The notes under the pieces were generated by a model. That model worked only from the letters and a program-made list of their open reading frames with translations, was not told where the DNA came from and ran no database searches. From a virus: a DNA stretch of 40,014 nt. The stretch is from positions 1 through 40,014 of the IMG/VR virus record IMGVR_UViG_3300028198_000007. One strand, written 5' to 3'. Below are positions 28,137-38,126 of the stretch, piece by piece. Numbering within the stretch: the stretch's first letter is position 1; each line of letters begins with the position of its first letter. Position numbers and translations under genes: made by a program.

Positions 28137-30662
28137 TTATGATACTCTTTTCCACATATATGTTGTTATATATGGTGGCATATTAGTCATAGGATTTCCA
28201 GCACCAACTGGTGATGTTTTATAAAAATTAGCATCTCCAAAACGCACCGTAGATGCTGCATTATATAAAAATTCAAAAACTGACACTCTCCATTCAGTCG
28301 CGTTACCTCTCGTAATAGCCACATCACATTGTGCTTTAGTTTTTGATGTGTCTACCGTCCCATCAGACATAATACAAGCACCCCCATTGGGTTCATCTTC
28401 TGGTAAAAATTCCGTGACACCATTTTGCAACCCATTAATATTCAATTGATTATCACCACTAAATAAATGAGTATGTTTCGGTAAGTTATTTTCAGCAAGT
28501 GTTGTTGACATATCCCCCCCAGTTGAACCATGTATACTACGCCAATCAGTATATTTTTTATCAGTAGACAACAACATGCGCCCTTCAGCATATCGTACCC
28601 ATGTACCAAACCCAAATAATACACTAGGGTCTTCATTATTGTGGGCATTAATATATACAGACCCAACCGGATACATTATTTGGCCAACCAGTATTATTGT
28701 TTCTGATAAGACTTCACTGTCTAATATGGTCTTTTCTGGTTCTTGCCAACTAGTACCACCGGTATGTGCAGTTAATACCTTACCGGCATCATTGATTGTT
28801 GGTGTGGGAGCATGAACACCTGCCGGATGATCTGGATGTATTACTTCATCTGCACTCAATACTCCCTCAGAAGTTATACTTAATCTATCTCCAACCTTTA
28901 TAACCCCTGTGGTTTGGCGGTCAGCTATAAAACCACGGACATCTTCCTCCGACATATGTCTGCTTTGGTCAATTATAATTGACCTCAATGTCGCATCGCC
29001 AACTGTGTACCATATATCACCATCCTGAGCATCTAAATCTCCTGGATTTGGGAAGGATGTCGAAACAGTCCTAGTACCAACTCCGTTTGACCTGTTGTGG
29101 AATCGGTTTTCTAGGGAAAGAAATTTAGCGTTGAATTGAGAATTGGTGGATAGGATATCACTATCAACAGAAGCGATTTTAATATCCAAGGCTGAAATAT
29201 CATCTTTGAGGTTGTTTTCTTTTGCAAATGTATTAACATAATCAGATTGATAAACCCCAGAAGAATTCATACCAATATTGGATTGCATGTCGTCAATTAA
29301 AGAATTAATGCCGGAAATATCCCCTGTGTTTGCTGTAATGCGATACCATTGAGAAGATATTTGTTTGTTTATGTCGGCAATCTCGGCAATATCGGCATCA
29401 TGCTGACTATCAAAATGACTCTTTAGGAAAAGGATATCATCGGCAATTGTATTATTATCCACATCGTTGATAGCATTATAAGACACTCCCGCGTGTAATC
29501 CAACCACATTAGACATTATATTTATAAATCTATCATCTATAGATTTTATATATTTACGATTATCACCAATCGCACCTCTATTATCGTCAATCAGATCATT
29601 AAGTGCGTTGTCTGCCAATCCACGAACATTATCTTCATCTTGAATCATGTTTCGTAGTAATAATATATCATCAGATATACTATTATCATTGCCACTCAAT
29701 GATGTATATACTCCTTCATCATCAAGTCCAATATGTAATAGATATTTAATTAACTTGTTATCATTACGCAATATATTTTTCGTGTTAACTAAAATATTTG
29801 CATCACGTAATTCAAACCCTTTCCTAAATTCTTCAGTATTATCTACAATATCATCATGATTATTTTCAATTAATGATTTTAAATATATAATATCATCAGA
29901 TATACTATTATTATTGTTTGTTAATGATGTATATACACCATTATTAAGTCCAATAGATGTATGATGCGTATTTAAATTATTTAAATTAGTTTCAATTTTG
30001 ATTTTATTAGATAAAATTTCTCTATCATGAGTTGCGAAATCCTTTCTATATTCTACTCTATTCTGTAAAATACTGTCATAATTGTCTATAGTCAATGATT
30101 TTAAATATGCAATATCATCAGTCATTGTTGTTCGTTTTAATACACCATTAACATTTTTATATTCCCTAAGAGCAATATATTTACTATCAGAAAGTCCAAG
30201 TTCATATCTAATTAAATTACTAATATCTGTACTATTCAAATTGATACTTAATTTATTAGCATGTATATTTGCTCGATTTATTTCAACTTGATTATCAATT
30301 AATGTTATATCATCCGATATAACATTTGAATCGGCGTAAACATTCAATGCAGATGGGATATATCTACCAGATGCATCTAAACCTACATGTTTCTTGATGG
30401 TTCGTAAAATCGTTGCGTTATTAGAAATTTTGTCAGAATTTAAATTAATATTAATATCTAATTCATTTACAATAGAAACAATATTATTGGTAGATGCGTC
30501 GTCGCCTTTACCAATAATAGTACGTAACCCATTCCAATCTCCAAAAGAATGTTCTAATATTATTAAATCCTCTAATATTAAATTAGTTTTATCCTTCCAA
30601 TCATCAAAAGTATCTGTGCGTAATACTTTTGATATCTGGTTATAATTATCAGTTATTGCCAT
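28137..30662 (-). CDS. Tail fibre/baseplate protein with gp10/collar-like C-terminus, 841 aa
   Basis: ATG at 30662 with TTGGAGC ribosome-binding site; it overlaps the end of the 75-residue gene by 14 nt. The N-terminus (TDTFDDWKDKT ... GDWNGLR) matches that of the 760-residue fibre. Residues about 90-510 carry diverged copies of the (I/V)GL..xGxY ... N.ISDDI..L shaft motif with coiled-coil-like spacers. A linker region (PNPGDLDAQDGDIWYTVGD, about 545-565) precedes the C-terminal domain from about 657: YPVGSVYINAHNNEDPS, LFGFGTW, GRMLLS, GGDMSTTLAENNLPKHTH, ending NMPPYITTYMWKR. This resembles the C-terminal domain of T4 baseplate gp10 and related collar-type fibre tips. It is likely a baseplate-anchored fibre. 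Confidence 0.85.
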   Translation of the reverse strand: MAITDNYNQISKVLRTDTFDDWKDKTNLILEDLIILEHSFGDWNGLRTIIGKGDDASTNNIVSIVNELDININLNSDKISNNATILRTIKKHVGLDASGRYIPSALNVYADSNVISDDITLIDNQVEINRANIHANKLSINLNSTDISNLIRYELGLSDSKYIALREYKNVNGVLKRTTMTDDIAYLKSLTIDNYDSILQNRVEYRKDFATHDREILSNKIKIETNLNNLNTHHTSIGLNNGVYTSLTNNNNSISDDIIYLKSLIENNHDDIVDNTEEFRKGFELRDANILVNTKNILRNDNKLIKYLLHIGLDDEGVYTSLSGNDNSISDDILLLRNMIQDEDNVRGLADNALNDLIDDNRGAIGDNRKYIKSIDDRFINIMSNVVGLHAGVSYNAINDVDNNTIADDILFLKSHFDSQHDADIAEIADINKQISSQWYRITANTGDISGINSLIDDMQSNIGMNSSGVYQSDYVNTFAKENNLKDDISALDIKIASVDSDILSTNSQFNAKFLSLENRFHNRSNGVGTRTVSTSFPNPGDLDAQDGDIWYTVGDATLRSIIIDQSRHMSEEDVRGFIADRQTTGVIKVGDRLSITSEGVLSADEVIHPDHPAGVHAPTPTINDAGKVLTAHTGGTSWQEPEKTILDSEVLSETIILVGQIMYPVGSVYINAHNNEDPSVLFGFGTWVRYAEGRMLLSTDKKYTDWRSIHGSTGGDMSTTLAENNLPKHTHLFSGDNQLNINGLQNGVTEFLPEDEPNGGACIMSDGTVDTSKTKAQCDVAITRGNATEWRVSVFEFLYNAASTVRFGDANFYKTSPVGAGNPMTNMPPYITTYMWKRVS

Positions 30663-30876
30663 TTATTTTTTGCTCCAATAAAAATTCTAACATTGATTTA
30701 ATTTCTTTCACATCTTGTTTTAAATTAGATATTTCTATCTCACGATCTGATTCAATATTTTTCTTCATAATATATTTAGAATATTCTTCTTTATTTGTAT
30801 TAATAATCGCGTGTGAACTCATATTTCTAGATAACGAAGCATTCCCTTCAACCTTTTTATATTTTAATTCATCCAT
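30649..30876 (-). CDS. Small conserved coiled-coil protein, 75 aa
   Basis: ATG at 30876 is 5 nt after the stop of the 2396-residue gene; no clear ribosome-binding site, so translation is probably coupled. The first half (LKYKKVEGNASLSRNMSSHAIINTNKEEYSKY) fits a small protein type I know from T4-like phages, with a VEGxxxLxRDxxxxAIxNTxxxEY pattern, usually beside structural genes. The second half (IEISNLKQDVKEIKSMLEFLLEQK) is a short heptad coiled coil. No enzyme motif is visible. It may be a minor virion component or assembly factor; function unknown. Confidence 0.8.
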   Translation of the reverse strand: MDELKYKKVEGNASLSRNMSSHAIINTNKEEYSKYIMKKNIESDREIEISNLKQDVKEIKSMLEFLLEQKINGNN

Positions 30877-30881
30877 AATGT

Positions 30882-33800
30882 TTATGAAGTTGCTATAACT
30901 CTTAAATCACGCACCATAGGCACATAAGATGAATTGTCTGCACGTAATACTAATTTTATTCCAAAAGAAGTAAATTCTAATATATCAGATACATCATATT
31001 CAAATTCAAACCATTCATCCTCAGAAACTGATACCATTTTATCAAAATCTGCGAGTTGTGGTACGTTAACGTACCTTAAATGTCTGTAAGAAGATGAATC
31101 CGTCGATTTTGTTTTATAATAAACAGAAATCTCACTTCCAGGTGGTTTATAAACACTTATCATTATACGTAAAGAAGTTGCTGGGTCTTCTAACACCACC
31201 TCTTTAGTAATATATCGACAATCACATGATGCCCCGCCAGGTTCTAGTTCTGATACAAACGCACCATTAGCAACATATCTCCAAGAAGAATCTTCAACCG
31301 GTATCTCTTCTAAAGTATTCTCATCAATATTCCATTCTGGATAATTTATCCTATTAGAATGCATTATTGCACTAAACCTTTTAAGGTCTATTATTGGAGA
31401 AAGATGTTCATCGGTAGATGAAAGGTTTGCAGAAAATTGTAAAGATGGTTGATTTCCAAAAAAATACTCATTTTCATATGAAAATACAGATCTTGTGGAT
31501 TCGTGTCCAAATCCACCACCATCCACCATAATTGAATTCCAATTAAAATCAATAATTCCTGGTAAATTGGTAGAATGTTGAGAAGTACCAGATGTTGTCT
31601 TAAGTAAGTATGAAATATCAGTCCCATTAAATAATAAATTAGTTACAGATGGGTATATAATATCATACATAGTATTAACATATACTCTAGGTAAATTATA
31701 ACTACTAACTCCTTGCAAAGTGAATCTGCCTCCGTTAATAGGTTTTTTTGTAGTTCCTGCTATTAAGGTAGAACGAATAGAATCACTAATACTAACATCA
31801 TCTGGATGATACCATTTATATCTATCCTTACTGACATCTATAGTAAACGAATCTATTGTAGTTGAAATTACTGAATGGACACCATTAAAGTATTCGCCTT
31901 TAATTGAGTTATTATCAGCATCTCCACCATATCTAGATGATTCTCTAACGCCAGTTATTGCGACTAAATTTCTAGTACTATATACTTCACTAACTAAATT
32001 ATGATTCTTCACATAAAAAGTAACCAAACTAGAATGAGGTGTAATCGTTACAGAATTTTCCCGCAAGACAACAGTATTATTAAGATATCCATTAATATCA
32101 GTATGAGTATTTTTAAAAGATAAACGAGATGGTGCCGTTATATCAAATTTAGCACGATATACATTAAACTTTAAATCTTCCATCTGATCAGCAGTCCATG
32201 TTGATGCATTTTGCGATTTAAAAAATACACCAGCATATGGCTGTTTTGATATCTTTCCAGCACCGTCCAATGATTCTTCACCGAGTCTAGATATCCAACA
32301 CGTATAATCTTGAGTATCGGCAAGAATTACAATACAATATTCTTTACCATTCTTTAAAAAGATAGGATAGTCAAATTTAAAATTTGTTGGAATTTCCCCC
32401 TTATCCGCATCCACATTAACATGATTAGACTCTACTTGAACTTGATTACCCAATATAATTTGTCCAGGAAATCCAGCAACAGTATCTCTAATCTGTAATT
32501 TCACAGGAATTTGTGGAGCGGAATCTGCTGGTTTAGATGCAAAGAATAGATCCACAGAAGTAATAAACATACCATTATCTGGTTTAACTTCTATTGTTTG
32601 AGCTAATGGGTCATACCAACCAGTATCCGAAGTATTGGTTCTTCCAGTAAACACGTCATTTGTTACTGTAGTATTTCTTGAAGTATTAGTCTGTACTATC
32701 TTAGCACTTCTAGTCTGAATCACAGTGTCCTGAACATTTACTAACATTCCGGTTGCAGAGTATGTTACTTCTGCTGATGTTCCAGAATCGGTTGAATTAT
32801 TTTGTTGATCGGTTAATCTGAAATCTCTCTCCCCACAACGAAATCGAATAACCTCGGTGTTTGGTATTTCAAATAATCCATCTATATTTCCTTTATTATC
32901 AGTAATTAGTTTTGTTGTTTGTGATTTCACATAACTATATGTACCAATAACAGATGATGTGTTTTGTGATAAAGATACCATCAACAAATCTTCTCCATTT
33001 TCATATATGATATCTGGATTAATATTATCCAACACTATTATTTCAACCTCAGTCTCAGACTTATATAAAATATCAATAAGCCTCATTCGCTTACTAGATC
33101 TAGCACCCTGTAAAAATAATTGTACATCATTTTTTACGGCAGAACGAATGTCAATATCATCAACAAATGATGTCGTTGACGAATACCTAGTAGCTATATT
33201 GGTCATAATAATAGAATTGACAAGAGAACAATATTTAGTAACATTTCTCCCATCAAAAAACGCAAACACTCTAGTATTTGGTTTTAACGCAGTTCCACGA
33301 AATATTACAACTCTTGACCTAATATATGGAATAATCGTAGTATTAAGTTCTCTATCCCCCAATCTTTCAGTTTTAATATCTTCTTTTAGTGTGTTAATAA
33401 CACCAACCTGTCTACTTGTTATTGATGTTGATTGAATCTCTGTAGAAGTAGTTATCCTTCTAATTCCTCTCCCTCTCATCAAGACAGAACTAGAAGACCA
33501 TGATGAAGATTGTCCTGATATCCAAGAGTCTGTTATTTCCCCCCATTTAGTACCAAGTAAATCTAATTGTTCCGCATTTTCTTTAAAATTATCATATTCA
33601 TCACGATTTATTGTAAGATCAGGTAGTCTTTCAACATCTCTCCAATTATCATTTGGTGGATTTAACAAAACATCCCCCCTGAATGTAAATACGGCATAAG
33701 GATTCACATTAACATGTTTAGAACATTTTGGTTGTGTAATTACCAATTCTTCTTCATATGGCATCATTACAAGTCCATCTTCAATCGTATAATGACTTGA

Positions 33801-36800
33801 ATTGTCGTTGTCAAACAAAAGATTAACATTCTTTTCAGAAAATTTTGGTCGTAATATACCAGATTCATAATCTATAGCACACTGATAATCTGGGTCTGTT
33901 ACATCACCAATATTATGTCCTAAAAATGGTTCTACTAAAAATCCATTTTTAAATTTATTATTACCATTAGAATCAGTTATTATCATATCAGTCGTCTCTT
34001 TTTCAAGCAAACTTAAACTAGTATAATATTCCAATTTTGATATACGTGTTTCCAATTTCCGCATATCATCCATTTTATACAATTGATTGTCAACGGCACT
34101 ATATAACACATCTCTCGGCGTTGATGTATACTCGGTTGCTTCCACATTATATAATAACATACCGTCAATAAAAGAACTGGGTAAAATTGGATTTAATGAT
34201 GCATTCCCATATTGAATATTAAACATACCATCGCCACTCAAAAATATTCTATCTTTTCTTTTTAAATATAAACGATAATCTGTAATAATACTAGTACCAC
34301 TTAATGGATACCTAACAGAAAAAGTATTACTACGAAACACATCACCACGCCCAAGTATTGAATTATGTATATTAGTATATATGGAAGATGGTCTAAAATC
34401 CATATATCCAGACAACCGGATTGATTTATATTTTGGAATATCCTCATATAACGTATTACGATACGAATCTACTGTCGCATAATCACCAGAACCATGTTCA
34501 TAATAATCATAAACAACTGCCATTCTTCCTATAACTGGATTTCTCCCACGCTTAAGATTTATTACAGAAATATCATATAATCCATTACGCTGCCCGTCAT
34601 CTAATTCATAATTATCAGTGACATCATATATATTCTTAATTGGAACACCAACTGGTGTTCCATCGGCGTGTGAATCCCCACGTCCCCAATCATAAGGATC
34701 CGTTGGGTCTATGGCAAAATTTATATTATATCGTCGTGTCATTTCGTCAAAAAATGGATTATCCGTTTTATTTGTTGAATATAACGGTTCATCCCACGGT
34801 GCTATACCTTGTCGTTCATAAAAACTCCAAGCATCCGCAGCAAATTTCAAATGTACATTCGTCATTTCGTTAATAAATAATACATTTCCATCTAAATCTA
34901 TACGAAAATAAAGATTTGTCTCTAAAATATCACCACCAGATGCATCTACAGATAAATCATATACCCTTATTTTAATTACATCAGAATGTTTTAGTTGAAC
35001 AGAAGACATTGTAACAATTGCACCACTACTATCTGTCAACTTATTATCAATAAGATACTGGGAATTTGTAATATCTTCATATACATCTAAACCAAAAGTG
35101 GTGCCTATTACACCGGTTAGATCATTTGGTAACCAAGACCTATCATATGTTGTTGGACTATTTGTATCTATACCTGACTTGTCTACTAACGTGTATGGTA
35201 AATATACATTATCACGGATTTTTGATTTAATTTTTTCTATTGCTTCTGTTTTAATTAATGTTATTATTATATTATAATCAACATTAGTCTCAATAGTTAC
35301 ACTTGAACGTAATTTTAATTCTGTAAAATCCTGATTAACTATATATCCATCAGATTCTATTGGAAAACATTTACCGACTCCCGTCTCAGAACCAACTTTA
35401 TATACAATAACCCCCGATGCATCAAACGACATAAATCTATCAAATGAAGTGATAGGTAAAACGAGTTTTAATTCATTAGACCCACCCTCATCTTGAACAC
35501 GTGACTGTTGATTTATAAATGTTTGTTGATATGTATATGACGTATCAATGGTAATAGTACCAGATATATCATCAACATGTCTCACCGTTTGAATATATGG
35601 AGTCTCAAACTCTGCCATACTTCCACCACCATCATTATTAATAACAGTTGCAGAACTAATACGTCCACCATTTTGTGTTTCTATTAAATTTGGATTTCCG
35701 CCGGCATCAAAGGTGCCGCTTGCAGTATTACTCCATTCAACAGAACGGACATGACCACCAGATTTAAATACATCTGAACTAACTGTAGTCCCATCAAAAT
35801 AAGTTGAAGAACCAATATGTTTAACTAATATTGTTTCACCGACTTGATTATATACCATACCCCTAGTTTTAGTATTATCTTGATGTGCTAAAAATATCAA
35901 TGGTTTGACAATGCCACTTTTCACAATATTAGAACCAACCCCCGTTGATGATAATTTATATTGATGTAAAACATTACCACAAAACGACCACACCCCACCC
36001 GTAGTATTAGCAGTTCCTCGTAGTCCTACTGTTGTGTTACTACCGCCAATAGACCTGATATGAGATGCCGTATATTTTGTGGGGGTATTATACATATTGT
36101 TGAATTTTAAATCATAAATATATATTTTAAAAATACCAGATTCTTCTTCTTCTCCATTTGGTGTTGATATATTAGCATTAATGCTAGACAATCCAGTATT
36201 AATAATATTAGGTTGAGTTCCTTGAACAAATTCGACTGATTGTATTTTAGCAGTGCCAACAATATCAACCTTATACGGATTATCTGACAATGGGTCATAT
36301 TCAGTGTCATTCCGTGAAGGATTTTCTACATCTTTCCAATTATATAAATTGCCATCAACAAATGATGTTTCATCATTCGTTAACATGTTAGATATGGTTA
36401 TCAAACCACCACCAGCTGCCCCTAAATTGTCAGTATGTTTTCTAATAGAAAACATCGAAGTTCTTTCTGATATCATAGTACTGAACAAATTAACAGTAGA
36501 ATTTATTTCAGGTAAACCATTAATATCAGATACATATAAATATTTACCAGCTTTATATGACAAATATGCACTATTTCTTTGTATAGTATCGGTAGATCGT
36601 TTATATGGTATAAATACTGTAGTACTACTACTTATTCTATTACCTTTAACATACGCTATACCATTCTCTATACCTATTGCCAAATGATTCCTAAAAACAG
36701 ACATCATTTTATCATGACTTTTCCCTGGATAAAATATTTCAGAAGAAACTATTAAATTTTGTTCTGGATATTTTTCCACATCACGCACAGTTACATGATG

Positions 36801-38072
36801 ATAATGCCCCACCTCATTTACGTCATCATATAAATCTGTATGTTTAAAATGCATAGAAATGAAATCATTCACCGACATAAACGTCCGAAATGCAATATCA
36901 TTTATAGTCTTGATTCCATTATTATCAAATTCGTCAAAATAATTTCTAACATCAAGACTAAAAGACTTTATTGTGAAATTACCAGATTGTTCATATGTAC
37001 GTAATGCCATAATTTCAGAAATTAAAGCATAATCCGTTCTACTAAGTATACGTTCAATTTGTCCATCATTTATAGAAATAAGTTGTATAAAATCATTACT
37101 TACTGGGCTATCATATTCTATTTTTTCCAACAACAAAGAAACTTTATATCTGTCGGCACCAGGTGCATTAAAATTTGGACTACCTTGTGCATTATCATAT
37201 AAAGAAGAATCCTCATACACCGATACAATTTCTTCTATAACACGCAATCCAACCTTATATGTTGGTCTATTAGAATACCAATCCAATGATATTGTCTGAG
37301 CATGAACACCCACCATATTACCACCAACATAATATATACCAGCATCAATATGTGCTAAGGAAGACTTGCCCGTCGGAAATCCGACACTAATGTCTAAAAC
37401 TTCACATTGAAAATTACTTTTAAGTACTGCTGTTTCAATACCACTAGGATCTAGTATATATTGTGGTGATGTGTCTAATATAGAACCGGGTTTATATTCA
37501 TTAACAAACTCTACATCTAATGGTTGCCACGTATGATCTATTTGTGCTTGACATTGACCTTCAGTTGGATATAGTGGGATATCTCCTACTTCAGATAGTG
37601 ACTCAGTATTAGTGTTAGTATTAAGACATTTTCCATTATTAATAAGAGTGCTGCCAGCTATATATTTTAAAAATAAGGTATCATAATATCTATTATCACC
37701 ATCAATACCAGATTCTACATGAATGACTTTCGCCATAATACCATCATCACCCTCACCATATATAGTGGGAGTCTTTATTAAAATCCTACCTAAAAAATCA
37801 TCAACACTATTATATGTGCTATTACCTCCCGCCGTTGATCGTATTTTTATATAATCAACATTAGTGTCAACAGAAGATTGCCCTGGAATTACAATAGAAC
37901 CATCTTTAAACAAATGATCAGAAAGTGATGATATTTGATTTTGTAATATTGATTGTATTTCTATCAATTCCCTGCCCTGAATAGCATATCCAGGTTTAAA
38001 CAGTACCTTTAAAAACCCATCAGTAGATGCATAATCATTATGATAAGGTATAGTATTTAAGTTTATACTCAT
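30882..38072 (-). CDS. DUF4815-type baseplate/tail structural protein, 2396 aa
   Basis: The N-terminus (PYHNDYASTDGFLKVLFKPGYAIQGREL, then IQSILQNQISSLSDHLFKDGS) is the signature of DUF4815 proteins of T4-like cyanophages. Further stretches of the same family appear in order: ISKLEYYTSLSLLEKE and NPDYQCAIDYESG-like sequence (about 1342-1410), DPLAQTIEV ... ITSVDLFFASKP (about 1824-1850), SRLGEES ... KQPYAGVFFKSQNASTWT (about 1930-1960), and a C-terminal region ending MVRDLRVIATS (about 2290-2396). It lies directly after gp8, as expected for the baseplate cluster. It is probably a large baseplate-peripheral or fibre-linking structural protein. The start ATG at 38072 has only a weak ribosome-binding site (GAGAAC). 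Confidence 0.9.
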   Translation of the reverse strand: MSINLNTIPYHNDYASTDGFLKVLFKPGYAIQGRELIEIQSILQNQISSLSDHLFKDGSIVIPGQSSVDTNVDYIKIRSTAGGNSTYNSVDDFLGRILIKTPTIYGEGDDGIMAKVIHVESGIDGDNRYYDTLFLKYIAGSTLINNGKCLNTNTNTESLSEVGDIPLYPTEGQCQAQIDHTWQPLDVEFVNEYKPGSILDTSPQYILDPSGIETAVLKSNFQCEVLDISVGFPTGKSSLAHIDAGIYYVGGNMVGVHAQTISLDWYSNRPTYKVGLRVIEEIVSVYEDSSLYDNAQGSPNFNAPGADRYKVSLLLEKIEYDSPVSNDFIQLISINDGQIERILSRTDYALISEIMALRTYEQSGNFTIKSFSLDVRNYFDEFDNNGIKTINDIAFRTFMSVNDFISMHFKHTDLYDDVNEVGHYHHVTVRDVEKYPEQNLIVSSEIFYPGKSHDKMMSVFRNHLAIGIENGIAYVKGNRISSSTTVFIPYKRSTDTIQRNSAYLSYKAGKYLYVSDINGLPEINSTVNLFSTMISERTSMFSIRKHTDNLGAAGGGLITISNMLTNDETSFVDGNLYNWKDVENPSRNDTEYDPLSDNPYKVDIVGTAKIQSVEFVQGTQPNIINTGLSSINANISTPNGEEEESGIFKIYIYDLKFNNMYNTPTKYTASHIRSIGGSNTTVGLRGTANTTGGVWSFCGNVLHQYKLSSTGVGSNIVKSGIVKPLIFLAHQDNTKTRGMVYNQVGETILVKHIGSSTYFDGTTVSSDVFKSGGHVRSVEWSNTASGTFDAGGNPNLIETQNGGRISSATVINNDGGGSMAEFETPYIQTVRHVDDISGTITIDTSYTYQQTFINQQSRVQDEGGSNELKLVLPITSFDRFMSFDASGVIVYKVGSETGVGKCFPIESDGYIVNQDFTELKLRSSVTIETNVDYNIIITLIKTEAIEKIKSKIRDNVYLPYTLVDKSGIDTNSPTTYDRSWLPNDLTGVIGTTFGLDVYEDITNSQYLIDNKLTDSSGAIVTMSSVQLKHSDVIKIRVYDLSVDASGGDILETNLYFRIDLDGNVLFINEMTNVHLKFAADAWSFYERQGIAPWDEPLYSTNKTDNPFFDEMTRRYNINFAIDPTDPYDWGRGDSHADGTPVGVPIKNIYDVTDNYELDDGQRNGLYDISVINLKRGRNPVIGRMAVVYDYYEHGSGDYATVDSYRNTLYEDIPKYKSIRLSGYMDFRPSSIYTNIHNSILGRGDVFRSNTFSVRYPLSGTSIITDYRLYLKRKDRIFLSGDGMFNIQYGNASLNPILPSSFIDGMLLYNVEATEYTSTPRDVLYSAVDNQLYKMDDMRKLETRISKLEYYTSLSLLEKETTDMIITDSNGNNKFKNGFLVEPFLGHNIGDVTDPDYQCAIDYESGILRPKFSEKNVNLLFDNDNSSHYTIEDGLVMMPYEEELVITQPKCSKHVNVNPYAVFTFRGDVLLNPPNDNWRDVERLPDLTINRDEYDNFKENAEQLDLLGTKWGEITDSWISGQSSSWSSSSVLMRGRGIRRITTSTEIQSTSITSRQVGVINTLKEDIKTERLGDRELNTTIIPYIRSRVVIFRGTALKPNTRVFAFFDGRNVTKYCSLVNSIIMTNIATRYSSTTSFVDDIDIRSAVKNDVQLFLQGARSSKRMRLIDILYKSETEVEIIVLDNINPDIIYENGEDLLMVSLSQNTSSVIGTYSYVKSQTTKLITDNKGNIDGLFEIPNTEVIRFRCGERDFRLTDQQNNSTDSGTSAEVTYSATGMLVNVQDTVIQTRSAKIVQTNTSRNTTVTNDVFTGRTNTSDTGWYDPLAQTIEVKPDNGMFITSVDLFFASKPADSAPQIPVKLQIRDTVAGFPGQIILGNQVQVESNHVNVDADKGEIPTNFKFDYPIFLKNGKEYCIVILADTQDYTCWISRLGEESLDGAGKISKQPYAGVFFKSQNASTWTADQMEDLKFNVYRAKFDITAPSRLSFKNTHTDINGYLNNTVVLRENSVTITPHSSLVTFYVKNHNLVSEVYSTRNLVAITGVRESSRYGGDADNNSIKGEYFNGVHSVISTTIDSFTIDVSKDRYKWYHPDDVSISDSIRSTLIAGTTKKPINGGRFTLQGVSSYNLPRVYVNTMYDIIYPSVTNLLFNGTDISYLLKTTSGTSQHSTNLPGIIDFNWNSIMVDGGGFGHESTRSVFSYENEYFFGNQPSLQFSANLSSTDEHLSPIIDLKRFSAIMHSNRINYPEWNIDENTLEEIPVEDSSWRYVANGAFVSELEPGGASCDCRYITKEVVLEDPATSLRIMISVYKPPGSEISVYYKTKSTDSSSYRHLRYVNVPQLADFDKMVSVSEDEWFEFEYDVSDILEFTSFGIKLVLRADNSSYVPMVRDLRVIATS

Positions 38073-38126
38073 ATGTTAGTTCTCATTTTTATATAGTAAA
38101 TTAATATAGTAAACATCTTGACACAT

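Noticed and set aside
38073-38126. Late promoter before the 2396-residue gene
   Set aside because: Only a near match (TATATAAAA on the minus strand) is present, not the TATAAATA seen at the other gaps.
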